From Methanomicrobiales archaeon (GTDB lineage: Archaea > Halobacteriota > Methanomicrobia > Methanomicrobiales > Methanomicrobiaceae): a DNA stretch of 36,230 nucleotides. Location: NCBI GenBank assembly GCA_013415665.1, contig JAAEEQ010000012.1, positions 1 to 36,230 on the forward strand. The letters are read 5' to 3'. Positions 18,093-26,786 of this stretch are shown one piece after another. The notes under the pieces were generated by a model. That model did not search any database. It was not told the origin of the DNA and saw only the letters and a program-made list of their open reading frames with translations. The translations under genes and the position numbers were made by a program. Position 1 is the stretch's first letter. Every line of letters begins with the position of its first letter.

Positions 18093-19666
18093 ACGAGCCT
18101 CTTTACCATATATGGCCCTGTGCGTTCATAGCCCTGCCTCCGGTAGTACGGGCGGACGCCGATACCGCTCATCACCGCCATGCGCCGGTACCCTGCTTCC
18201 GCCGCCCCCTCTTCCGCCCGTGCAAGGAGGCGGTTGCCGAACCTGCGGTGCTGCCACTCGTGCTCGTCCGCTTCGCTGCCGATCGGGACCGGCGCACCGT
18301 ACACGTGCAGTTCGCGAACGAGTGCTGCCCCGTCTGCCAGTTCTTCACGCCACGGCTGCGCGGGGAAACGAAGCCGGACAAAGCCTACCAGCGCATCGTC
18401 CGACGAAAAGGAGATGAACCGTTCTTCACCGCCGGCGCAGGCGTACCGGATTTCGCCAAGCTCCGGAGGGCCGCCCAGAGGTGCCCTGCCGACTTCACGG
18501 CACCGGATGCACCTGCATCTCCCTCCTTCGGCTTCGAGGTGCTTTTTCGCGAGCTGGCGGAAATTGCTGTGGCGGGATCCGGCAACAATCAGTTTTGCCG
18601 GGATATCCCGCTGGATGCGCTGGAGGCGCACGTACTCCGGCAGGCGGGATTTGGCATAGGCGATGAGCTCCACGAGCTCCTGCTCCTCGTACGGCCGGTA
18701 CTCCCCGCGCCGCCACAGTTCCTCGATCTCCGAACCGGGGGTGACGAGGGTGGGATAAATCTTGATGAAATCGGGCTTGAACCGCTCGTCGGCAAAGAGT
18801 GCATCGAACATCCGGCGGTCGTCATCAATGCCGGCTCCCGGCAGATTCGGCATCACGTGAAAGCCGACTTTTATCCCGGCATCACGAAGCAGACGGTTTG
18901 CTTCCGCCGTTTCGGCAACGCCATGCCCCCGCCGGTTCAGCGCAAGAATGCGGTCATCGATCTGCTGGACGCCGAGCTCCACTTTGGTGACGCCGAGCGC
19001 AAGCATCCGGTCGATCTCGGTGCGCCGCGACCAGTCGGGCCGCGTCTCAAATGTCGTGGCGACGCACCGGACGCGGGCACCCTCGTTCTCCGTGCAGAGC
19101 ACCTCGAACGAACGGTTATCCCCGCGTTCCTCACCGCCGTACTCATTCATCGCCCTGATGCACGATCGCATGAACCATTCCTGGTACTCCGGATCGCGTG
19201 CGGTCATCGTCCCTCCCATGACAATCAGCTCCGCCTTTTCCACCCGGTGCCCGAGCGATTCGAACTGGGCAAGGCGTGCCTGCACCTGCCGGTAGGGGTC
19301 GTAGTCATGTTCCCGCGCACGGAGTGCCGCAGGCTCCTCCCCGGTGTAGCTCTGCGGTGAACCGAACGGATGGTCCGGCCCGCCGGGGCAGGGCAGGCAC
19401 CTGCCGTGCGGGCAGGGGTACGGGCTCGTCATGACGGCGACGGGGGCAACTCCCGAAATCGTCCGGGTCGGTTTGAGCTGCAGGATCCTGCGCAGATGCT
19501 CGCGTTCATCGTCGTCTGCGGCGGCGAGGATGGCCGAATTTTTCGGGATTGAGGCAAGCCCGAATTCGCGGGATACGGCGATTTTAATCCGCTGAACGTC
19601 GACCGTCAGGGGATCCTCTTGAAAGATGCGGGAAATGATTTCCCGAAAAACCGTGGACTCTTTCAT
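18089..19666 (-). CDS. elp3: tRNA uridine(34) 5-carboxymethylaminomethyl modification enzyme, Elp3 (radical SAM + GNAT)
   Basis: PHGRCLPCPGGPDHPFGSPQSYTGEEPAALRAREHDYDPYRQVQARL; GNAT end HRRFGNRLLARAEEGAAEAGYRRMAVMSGIGVRPYYRRQGYERTGPYM. Confidence 0.95.
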   Translation of the reverse strand: MKESTVFREIISRIFQEDPLTVDVQRIKIAVSREFGLASIPKNSAILAAADDDEREHLRRILQLKPTRTISGVAPVAVMTSPYPCPHGRCLPCPGGPDHPFGSPQSYTGEEPAALRAREHDYDPYRQVQARLAQFESLGHRVEKAELIVMGGTMTARDPEYQEWFMRSCIRAMNEYGGEERGDNRSFEVLCTENEGARVRCVATTFETRPDWSRRTEIDRMLALGVTKVELGVQQIDDRILALNRRGHGVAETAEANRLLRDAGIKVGFHVMPNLPGAGIDDDRRMFDALFADERFKPDFIKIYPTLVTPGSEIEELWRRGEYRPYEEQELVELIAYAKSRLPEYVRLQRIQRDIPAKLIVAGSRHSNFRQLAKKHLEAEGGRCRCIRCREVGRAPLGGPPELGEIRYACAGGEERFISFSSDDALVGFVRLRFPAQPWREELADGAALVRELHVYGAPVPIGSEADEHEWQHRRFGNRLLARAEEGAAEAGYRRMAVMSGIGVRPYYRRQGYERTGPYMVKRLV

Positions 19667-19669
19667 GGA

Positions 19670-19936
19670 TTAGTGTTCGACAGCAATCTCTTCCGAAGCG
19701 GATTCCGTGGCATAATCGACAACCGGTGAACGGTTGTGCCGGATATGTGACACCAGCTCCTCACCGAGTGTCAGGATTGCCTTTTTATGGCAGATTTTGT
19801 TTTTATGGATGTGTACCGGTGATATTGCAAGCATATCGTACTGGTCGGTGGAAATTTCCTCGCCGGTTATACCTTCGTAATATTTTCGAACGTGCACCAG
19901 CAGCATATGTAGATGTAGCAGTTCTTCCTTTTGCAC
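19670..19936 (-). CDS. UPF0058 family protein
   Basis: QKEELLHLHMLLVHVRKYYE...PVHIHKNKICHKKAILTLGEEL; GTG start likely at 19936 (track start 19954). Confidence 0.8.
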   Translation of the reverse strand: MQKEELLHLHMLLVHVRKYYEGITGEEISTDQYDMLAISPVHIHKNKICHKKAILTLGEELVSHIRHNRSPVVDYATESASEEIAVEH

Positions 19937-20009
19937 TCTCTCACCAATCCTCAAAATTTACTACTTTGCCAGACGAGATATAGTTTTTTGGTGATCTTTA
20001 TATTCGGAT

Positions 20010-20876
20010 ATGCCTAGGGTAGCAGGTTCTCTTATCGGGCTCTCCGTTGGCGACGCTTTGGGTGCGCCCCTCGAGGGCTTTCCGCCGCCCGATCATCTCT
20101 ATACCCGGATGCGTGGCGGCGGGTTGCACGGCCTTCCTGCCGGTGCCGTGACCGACGATACCCTGCAGGCATGCGCCGTTGCGGAATCGCTTATATGTTG
20201 CAGAAAATTTGATCCTTCGGATATCATGCGGCGCTTTCTTGAGGGGTTTGACGCCCATCCCGAATTCTACGGGCCGACATCGCGTGCCGTTTTTTCCGCG
20301 GTGCGTGCCGGGATCCCGCTGAAGGAGGCGGCCCTCTGGGCGCACCGGCAGTCGGGCCGATCGCGCAGCAACGGCAGCGTGATGCGGGGGGCCCCCATCG
20401 GGATTTTTTATCCGCCGGGGATGGTCGCGGGCATCAGCGTCGCCTGTTCGCGCCTGACGCATTTTGATCCGGTTGCCGCGGAGTGTTCGGTCTTTGTCAA
20501 CCGGATGATCAGCCACCTCTGCAGGGGCGCCGATCGGAGAACCGCGTACCGCCATGCACTTGCAAAAACCCGGGATCCGGAAGTACGGGGTGTCATGGCA
20601 TCACTGCATTCCCGCCCACTGGAGCCCACGCTTGATGCGCTCGATACGATCCACTGTGCGGTATCCCTGCTGCTCGCGTCGCGGTCGTTTTCATCGGCGG
20701 TCATCGGCGCGGTCAACCTGGGCGGAGATGCGGACACCGCAGGAGCGGTCACCGGTGCTCTTGCCGGCGCTGCATGGGGGATTGATGCCGTGCCGCGGAT
20801 CTGGCTCGATGCGCTGCAGGAGCGGGATCGGCTTTTAGCCCTTTCACGTCGGCTCAACGCCGCCGCGATTGCGTAG
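20010..20876 (+). CDS. ADP-ribosylglycohydrolase (DraG/ARH-like) family protein
   Basis: GSLIGLSVGDALGAPLEG, AVTDDTLQAC, SNGSVMRGAPIG, NLGGDADTAGAVTGALAGAAWG. Confidence 0.9.
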   Translation: MPRVAGSLIGLSVGDALGAPLEGFPPPDHLYTRMRGGGLHGLPAGAVTDDTLQACAVAESLICCRKFDPSDIMRRFLEGFDAHPEFYGPTSRAVFSAVRAGIPLKEAALWAHRQSGRSRSNGSVMRGAPIGIFYPPGMVAGISVACSRLTHFDPVAAECSVFVNRMISHLCRGADRRTAYRHALAKTRDPEVRGVMASLHSRPLEPTLDALDTIHCAVSLLLASRSFSSAVIGAVNLGGDADTAGAVTGALAGAAWGIDAVPRIWLDALQERDRLLALSRRLNAAAIA

Positions 20877-20882
20877 GATCCC

Positions 20883-21332
20883 TTATGCCGGCCGTAATTC
20901 GACGAGCTTGAGATTTCTTCCCCGTTCGCATCCTTCCGGCGCACCGCCGAGGATTTCGGTGACGATGTAATGTGCGCCGTCAATGATGCCCTCGGGATGG
21001 CAGAGATCATAACTTTTGCAGCCCGTCGAAGAACATGTGGATTCGAACAGGATCCGGGAACTGACGATCGCCTGTTCGGATTTGATCAGGGTGATGATCG
21101 GGGCTTCGACGACTTCGACCGCGATAACGCCGTCCCGGTGGATGCGGCAGTCATGGGGGCTGGTTCCGCGAATGTCAACGATACGATAGCGCTTTTTGGG
21201 CTGCAGGTTGGTGCACACTTTCTGCACCTTGCACCCTTCGCATTCGGGTAGCGGACCTTCAAACACGAATTCGCACTCTTTGCGGGCGAGATGTTTCCCG
21301 ATGAGCGTGATCTTTACCTTTGCCTCATTCAT
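20883..21332 (-). CDS. UPF0179 family protein
   Basis: ITLIGKHLARKECEFVFEGPLPECEGCKVQKVCTNLQPKKRYRIVDIRG; C-rich CSSTGCKSYDLCHPEG. Confidence 0.85.
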   Translation of the reverse strand: MNEAKVKITLIGKHLARKECEFVFEGPLPECEGCKVQKVCTNLQPKKRYRIVDIRGTSPHDCRIHRDGVIAVEVVEAPIITLIKSEQAIVSSRILFESTCSSTGCKSYDLCHPEGIIDGAHYIVTEILGGAPEGCERGRNLKLVELRPA

Positions 21333-21338
21333 GCCCGA

Positions 21339-22418
21339 TCACTCCTTGTACAGCATCCTGATTAAATGTCGCGCCGATTCCTCGGTCAGGCCCATGTCGA
21401 GAATCGTAAACCGCTCGGGACGGATTTCCCGCGCTGCAAGCAGCGCCTGTACGGCGGTCTCGTCATCGATTCCTATCTCCTTCGGTGTCGTGGGAGCGCC
21501 TATCAGCCGGAGGGAGTCGCGAATCCCCCGCCAGTCCCCGCTGTGCAGGTACATCGTCAGAATCGAACCGATGCCGCACTGCTCACCATGCAGCCCTTTT
21601 CCCGGCGCCAGCCTGTCGAGCGCATGGCTGAACTTATGTTCGCCTCCGCTTGCCGGACGCGACGAACCGGCGATACTCATTGCCACACCCGATGCCACCA
21701 GCGCCTTGGTGACGATCCATGCGCTCTGTTCCTGGCACGGTTTGATGAACGCAGCGTTTTTCACCAGCATTTCTGCCGTCATGCGCGAGAGGGCGGCGGC
21801 ATATTCGCTGATCTCCTCTCCGCGGAGGCGATGGGCGAGTTCCCAGTCAAGTATTGCCGTATAGTTCGAGATGATGTCCGCACACCCCGACGCGAGCAGC
21901 CGGTGCGGTGCGCGGGCGATGATACCGGTATCCGCAACCACGGCAATCGGCGGGTGGGCTTTGAGGGACAGGCTCCCGTCCGCGAGGGGGACCGAAGCCC
22001 GGGCGGATGCAATGCCGTCATGGGATGCGGCGGTCGGAACACTGAGGAATTGTTTGTCACCGTTGTATGAGGCGATTTTTGCGGTATCAATGACCTTTCC
22101 GCCGCCCACCCCGATGATGAAATCGGCATCGGATGCGGCATCCTCGGCCAGCTGGATCACCTCGGGTGAAATGGCACTGACGGAAAAATGGCTGACGGCA
22201 TACTGGTCCTCGAGCATCCTCTCCACCGCGGCGCCCGCGACCGTTCTGGTATTGGAACCGGAGATGATGAGCACAGAGGATCCAAGCCGGAGATCCTCGC
22301 AGACCTTCGGGAGCTGGGCAAGGGCGTCGTGGCCGATGACGACGTCGCGGGGCAGCTGCATCCACTTGGATTTATCAAAAATTTTCGGTTTGAGTACTTT
22401 TATACCGTCCGCGCTCAT
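21339..22418 (-). CDS. egsA: sn-glycerol-1-phosphate dehydrogenase [NAD(P)+]
   Basis: IIGVGGGKVIDTAKIASYNGDKQFLSVPTAASHDGIASARASV; HKFSHALDRLAPGKGLHGEQCGIG. Confidence 0.92.
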   Translation of the reverse strand: MSADGIKVLKPKIFDKSKWMQLPRDVVIGHDALAQLPKVCEDLRLGSSVLIISGSNTRTVAGAAVERMLEDQYAVSHFSVSAISPEVIQLAEDAASDADFIIGVGGGKVIDTAKIASYNGDKQFLSVPTAASHDGIASARASVPLADGSLSLKAHPPIAVVADTGIIARAPHRLLASGCADIISNYTAILDWELAHRLRGEEISEYAAALSRMTAEMLVKNAAFIKPCQEQSAWIVTKALVASGVAMSIAGSSRPASGGEHKFSHALDRLAPGKGLHGEQCGIGSILTMYLHSGDWRGIRDSLRLIGAPTTPKEIGIDDETAVQALLAAREIRPERFTILDMGLTEESARHLIRMLYKE

Positions 22419-22430
22419 TTATAATCGTAC

Positions 22431-23276
22431 ATGATTGGGGATTTTATATACAAATATTATGTCGGTCCCATCATCCACGGTGAAGCATACACCATCGTCG
22501 ATACCCTGACCTACGCGGCGATTCTCATCGTGTCGGTTTATCTCGTCTACCGCTGGCTGAAACGCTCCGGCATAGCAATCGACCGGGAATTCATCTACGC
22601 CACAATCCCCTTCGTCGTGCTCGGCGGCCTGCTCCGTGTCGTCGAGGATACCGGAATGGTGCCGTTCCCCTGGCATGTTCTCCTCGTTACCCCGATTATC
22701 TTTTTCGTCGTCTTTGCAATCGCGGTGTTCTGCCTGATCGTCTCCCGGACGCTTGCCTTACACGGGCGGATACGCGAGTACTGGGTCGGGTATGCCGCCG
22801 GCGGGATTCTGGCGTGCTGTATCGTCTTCCTCGTTCTTCTGGGATTCGGGCTCTCGGAAACGCGTATCGAGCCGGCCGTCTTCGGCACGATCACCCTTTT
22901 GGCGGTTGGCACGTCGGCGGCCGTTATCCTGCTGCTCCAGTACGGGATTCGCTGGGGCTATGTTGCGGATCCCCTCTACCGCCTGCTTGTCTTCGGGCAT
23001 ATGCTCGATGCGAGTGCAACGAGTTACGGCATCGATCTTCACCAGCTTACGTATGTCGAGCAGCATGTCGTCGGATCGGCGTTGATCCGTGCAACCGGAA
23101 CCGCGTTTTCCATGTTCCCGCTCAAACTGGCCGTTGTCGTTCCGGCACTGTACGTGCTTGAGATGTACCGCAAGGAAGGAAATCCGGAGCTCTGGCATCT
23201 TGTCCTTCTCGCCATGATCATGGTCGGCCTCGCCCCCGGTGTCCGTGATATGATGCGGATGGTCCTGTATGTTTAA
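22431..23276 (+). CDS. DUF63 family integral membrane protein
   Basis: MIGDFIYKYYVGPIIHGEAYTIVDTLTYAAILI...FGHMLDASATSYGIDLH; multi-TM. Confidence 0.85.
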   Translation: MIGDFIYKYYVGPIIHGEAYTIVDTLTYAAILIVSVYLVYRWLKRSGIAIDREFIYATIPFVVLGGLLRVVEDTGMVPFPWHVLLVTPIIFFVVFAIAVFCLIVSRTLALHGRIREYWVGYAAGGILACCIVFLVLLGFGLSETRIEPAVFGTITLLAVGTSAAVILLLQYGIRWGYVADPLYRLLVFGHMLDASATSYGIDLHQLTYVEQHVVGSALIRATGTAFSMFPLKLAVVVPALYVLEMYRKEGNPELWHLVLLAMIMVGLAPGVRDMMRMVLYV

Positions 23277-23835
23277 GGGCAGGTTTTCCGTTGCATTCCT
23301 CGCCTCATTCCTCTTTTTTGCCGGATCGACAGCGCTGGGCGTCTGGGTCGTCATGCAGGATCCGGCAGTCGGGGAGGCGCTGGTCGAGGCGGTCGGAAGG
23401 GAACTGTTCTCCCGGCTCATGGATGATGCGGCGTGGGTCGTCGCCGTCAAGCTGTTTTTAAATAACCTTCAGGCCTGCATCCTCCTCTTCGCGGGAGGGG
23501 CAACCTTCGGTGTGCTGACGCTCGCGGTCCTCGGCGTGAACGGCCTCCTGATCGGCGGGGTACTGGAACTCGTCCGGCAGCAGCAGGGGCTTCTCTACGT
23601 CACGCTCGCCATTGTGCCCCACGGCATCTTCGAGGTCCCTGCCTTTCTGACCGCCGCGGCGCTTGGCCTCCTGCTCGGCGAACACCTGATGAATGAACTT
23701 CTCGGCCACGGGGATGCAGCGGCAGGGGCGTCCGGGCTGGCACGGACGTTTGCCGGTATCGTGATCCCGTTTCTCGCCGTTGCAGCGATTATAGAGGCAT
23801 TTATAACTCCCCAAATCCTAAATTTACTCGTTTGA
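23269..23835 (+). CDS. Stage II sporulation protein M (SpoIIM)-like membrane protein
   Basis: FLNNLQACILLFAGGATFGVLTLAVLGVNGLLIGGV...LAIVPHGIFEVPAFLTAAALG. Confidence 0.85.
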   Translation: MFKGRFSVAFLASFLFFAGSTALGVWVVMQDPAVGEALVEAVGRELFSRLMDDAAWVVAVKLFLNNLQACILLFAGGATFGVLTLAVLGVNGLLIGGVLELVRQQQGLLYVTLAIVPHGIFEVPAFLTAAALGLLLGEHLMNELLGHGDAAAGASGLARTFAGIVIPFLAVAAIIEAFITPQILNLLV

Positions 23836-23847
23836 GGTACCGGTACG

Positions 23848-25281
23848 ATGGATGACGAGGCAGGTTCGCTTCCCGCGAAAAACGACTTCAGTGCATGGTA
23901 TAACGATATCCTGTGGCGGGCCGAAGTGATGGATGTCAGGTATCCCGTCAAAGGGCTGTACGTCTGGTACCCCCACGGGTTTGCCCTTCGGAGGGCGGTC
24001 TACCAGCTCCTTCGCGATCTGCTCGATACCGATCATCAGGAAACCCTCTTTCCGCTGCTCATCCCGAAAACGGAATTCATGAAAGAAAAGGAGCATATCA
24101 AGGGCTTTGAAGAGGAGGTCTACTGGGTCACCCACGGCGGTCTTACGGAACTTGACATCCCTCTTGCCCTCCGGCCGACAAGCGAAACCGCCATCTATCC
24201 GATGTATTCCCTCTGGATCCGCTCCCATGCCGACCTGCCCCTGAAACTCTACCAGATCGTCAATACGTTCCGGTACGAGACGAAGCATACCCGTCCCCTC
24301 ATCCGCCTCCGGGAGATCACGTCGTTTAAGGAAGCCCATACCGTGCACGCGACCTGGGACGAGGCCGAAGCACAGGTCCGGACGGCTGTCTCGCTCTATA
24401 CGACCTTCTATCGCAGGCTCTGCGTTCCGGTCATCATCTCCCGGCGCCCCGACTGGGATAAATTCCCGGGTGCCGACTACACGATCGCCACCGACACGGT
24501 CATGCCGGACGGGCGGACGCTGCAGATCGGGACGGTACACCATCTGGGCGACCATTTCTCCCGGACGTTTTCCATTACCTACGAGGATGCCAACGGCGAG
24601 CAGCAGTACGCGTACCAGACCTGCTACGGCATATCGGAGCGCTCGATCGCCGCGGTCATCAGTGTCCATGGCGATGACCGGGGGCTTGTCCTTCCTTCGG
24701 ATCTTGCACCCGTGCAGGTTGTCATCGTTCCGATTATCGTCGGCAAACGCGGCGATGAAGTGCTGGCGCATGCTGCGGCATGCGAGGCCGAGTTGCAGGC
24801 CGCAGGCCTGCGTGTCAGGACCGATGCCCGCAACCTCCGGCCGGGGGCCAAGTATTACCACTGGGAGATGCGGGGCGTCCCCCTCCGGATCGAGATCGGG
24901 CCGCGTGATATCGACGCCGGGACCGTCATGGCGGTAACGCGTCTTGGCGAAAAACAGGGCATCGCCCGGAACGGCCTTTCAGGCACCGTCCGCGAGCTGC
25001 TCGACGCGTTTTCGGAAACGCTCCGGCAGCGGGCGGAAGAACGGATGAAAGCGTCGATTCATGCCGTATCCTCGATCGACGGGGCGAAAGAGGCTGTTGC
25101 GACCGGCGTGGCCGTTGTGCCGTGGTGCGGCGAGGAGGCATGTGCTGGTGAACTCGAACGCCTGACCGATGCGAGCGTCCTCGGCACGGACGTGCGGTCA
25201 CCCCATGTCGCGGAGCGGGAGGCGCCCTGCATCATCTGCGGCAAAACAGGAAGGCCTGCCCTTCTCGGCAGGAGTTATTAA
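23848..25281 (+). CDS. proS: Proline--tRNA ligase
   Basis: [59 protein letters not shown]-terminal [16 protein letters not shown] zinc region. Confidence 0.96.
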   Translation: MDDEAGSLPAKNDFSAWYNDILWRAEVMDVRYPVKGLYVWYPHGFALRRAVYQLLRDLLDTDHQETLFPLLIPKTEFMKEKEHIKGFEEEVYWVTHGGLTELDIPLALRPTSETAIYPMYSLWIRSHADLPLKLYQIVNTFRYETKHTRPLIRLREITSFKEAHTVHATWDEAEAQVRTAVSLYTTFYRRLCVPVIISRRPDWDKFPGADYTIATDTVMPDGRTLQIGTVHHLGDHFSRTFSITYEDANGEQQYAYQTCYGISERSIAAVISVHGDDRGLVLPSDLAPVQVVIVPIIVGKRGDEVLAHAAACEAELQAAGLRVRTDARNLRPGAKYYHWEMRGVPLRIEIGPRDIDAGTVMAVTRLGEKQGIARNGLSGTVRELLDAFSETLRQRAEERMKASIHAVSSIDGAKEAVATGVAVVPWCGEEACAGELERLTDASVLGTDVRSPHVAEREAPCIICGKTGRPALLGRSY

Positions 25282-25292
25282 TCCTTTTAAGC

Positions 25293-25300
25293 TTTTTTTT
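25293..25300 (+). terminator. Poly-T tract downstream of proS
   Basis: CCTTTTAAGCTTTTTTTTATG directly after the proS stop, in the convergent gap to the next gene. Confidence 0.45.
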
Positions 25301-25319
25301 ATGACCGGCGCATTACCGG

Positions 25320-25811
25320 TTATTCGTCGGTGTCCTCGCATCCCTCTTCCGATCCCGCACAGCCGTCGCAGACATGCCGGACACCGAACGCCTGGGAGCG
25401 GAGCGATCCCGAGAGGTACTTCTTCCCTCCCCTGATGAAGCGAACCCCGCAGACGGCACACTTTTTCGGGAGGATACGTTCGAATAATCGGAACGGAATC
25501 TCGATATTGACGGGCACTTGGCCCCCCCGCTTTTCCCCGGCCGACAACTGCTCCTCGTACCGCGAGATCAGCTGCATGATCTGGACAGGATGTGCGCCAA
25601 GACGGTCGAGTTTTTTAAAGAAAAAGTACTGGAAGACCATCCAGGAGAGATCCGAACGCCCGATGAATTCGTCGAACTCCGCATCCTCGGCTTCGCTCTT
25701 CTCCAGGGAACAGCCACAGAGAGGGCACCGCCCGCCTACCAGTTCGTCGAGATAGACTTCTTCTTTACAGCTGGGGCAGGTTGTGTGAGGAGCGTGGATA
25801 CGCGAGGTCAT
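25320..25811 (-). CDS. Hypothetical protein with two zinc ribbons
   Basis: 163 aa; N-terminal CPSCKEEVYLDELVGGRCPLCGC, C-terminal CAVCGVRFIRGGKKYLS...VCDGC. Confidence 0.75.
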   Translation of the reverse strand: MTSRIHAPHTTCPSCKEEVYLDELVGGRCPLCGCSLEKSEAEDAEFDEFIGRSDLSWMVFQYFFFKKLDRLGAHPVQIMQLISRYEEQLSAGEKRGGQVPVNIEIPFRLFERILPKKCAVCGVRFIRGGKKYLSGSLRSQAFGVRHVCDGCAGSEEGCEDTDE

Positions 25812-25894
25812 AGTATATCTCCATGATCAATGAAAGGTTCGACCTTAAAAGGGTACCCGATGAGGCGGAAAGGAAGGATGCACCCCTCCGGGCT

Positions 25895-26398
25895 TCACTC
25901 CATCAGGAAAATTGCGGCGGCGATAACGGTTGCCCATTCGCCTTCATCACTGACTTCCGCAGATTCGGTGATGTTTAAGGTTTTCGCCGGCGTTTTATCG
26001 GTTATACTCTTATACATGTCAAATGCGAGCTGTTCTGCATATTCACCGGCTCGCTTTTTGCTCTGGCCGAACGAATGATGTTCGGCAAAATACCCCCACT
26101 GGACATCCTTGTCTTCCGGAATCGCAACCCCGACCGAAGCTGAAACCCGGCGTGAGGGTTCGTTGGATGAGAGCCGGGACATCACGGTGAAGACGATGCT
26201 GCCCGCATGCAGCTCTTTTAAGCCTTCATCTTTTGATACAATCTGGCATTTGGGCGGGAGAATCGAACTGACTGTGACGAGATTATAACATTCAATCCTT
26301 GCTTCCCTGAGCGCCATTTCAAAGGAAGTGAGACGCTCGGCATGTTTGCCGGTTCCGGACGTAAAAAACACTTTCTTTGGCACAAACATTCCCGTCAC
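25895..26398 (-). CDS. pdaD: Pyruvoyl-dependent arginine decarboxylase
   Basis: FVPKKVFFTSGTGKHAERLTSFEMALREARIECYNLVTVSSILPPKCQIV (SS self-cleavage region), GSIVFTVMSRLSSNEPSRRVSASVGVAIP. Confidence 0.93.
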   Translation of the reverse strand: MTGMFVPKKVFFTSGTGKHAERLTSFEMALREARIECYNLVTVSSILPPKCQIVSKDEGLKELHAGSIVFTVMSRLSSNEPSRRVSASVGVAIPEDKDVQWGYFAEHHSFGQSKKRAGEYAEQLAFDMYKSITDKTPAKTLNITESAEVSDEGEWATVIAAAIFLME

Positions 26399-26459
26399 TT
26401 TGACATCACCTGCGGACTTTCCTCTAAGGTTTACTGCTGGCTACTTAAATCTACTTATC

Positions 26460-26600
26460 AACCCAACGTTTTAAATCGTTTTTATTCAATTTGGGCGTAT
26501 TTAAACGAATAAAAACCAAATTTGTCGTATTTAATCCTTTTAATTTCGTTTTAGGCGTTTTTAATTCGCAGGATTCTCATTTGGCGAATTTTATGTTGAG
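26460..26600. repeat. Degenerate tandem array with exact 30-nt periodicity, core TTTGGGCGTATTTAA
   Basis: 30-nt rows: aacccaacgttttaaatcgtttttattcaa / tttgggcgtatttaaacgaataaaaaccaa / atttgtcgtatttaatccttttaatttcgt / tttaggcgtttttaattcgcaggattctca / tttggcgaattttatg... ; the CGWWTTTAA cores end at 26474, 26504, 26534 and 26564. Confidence 0.6.
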
Positions 26601-26786
26601 GGCTTATTCTCCTTCCAATGCCCGGGGGAGACTGCCATCCACCCGGATCGGCTGGCACCGTTCCATAAAAGCCCTTATCGTTCCTTATTCAAGTAAAGGC
26701 TGGTGCATAATGGATTAATTCTGCGTCAGCAGCTGTTTTCCGAGCGGCCGGCCGGAGCCCGAACCGCGCATACAAATGCCTGCGTA

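Noticed and set aside
18077-19360. 427-aa + strand ORF
   Set aside because: Fully antisense to the well-supported elp3 gene; shadow ORF from high-GC codon bias with no recognisable protein features.
23824-24861. 345-aa - strand ORF
   Set aside because: Antisense to proS, which has clear class II tRNA synthetase motifs.
26460-26600. CRISPR array
   Set aside because: The 30-nt period leaves no room for repeat plus unique spacer, the copies are diverged, and no cas genes are present.
26600-26780. tRNA or structured RNA gene in the gap
   Set aside because: No T-loop (GTTCRANNC) with matching acceptor stem could be found by eye; a structure-model scan would be needed to exclude other ncRNAs.
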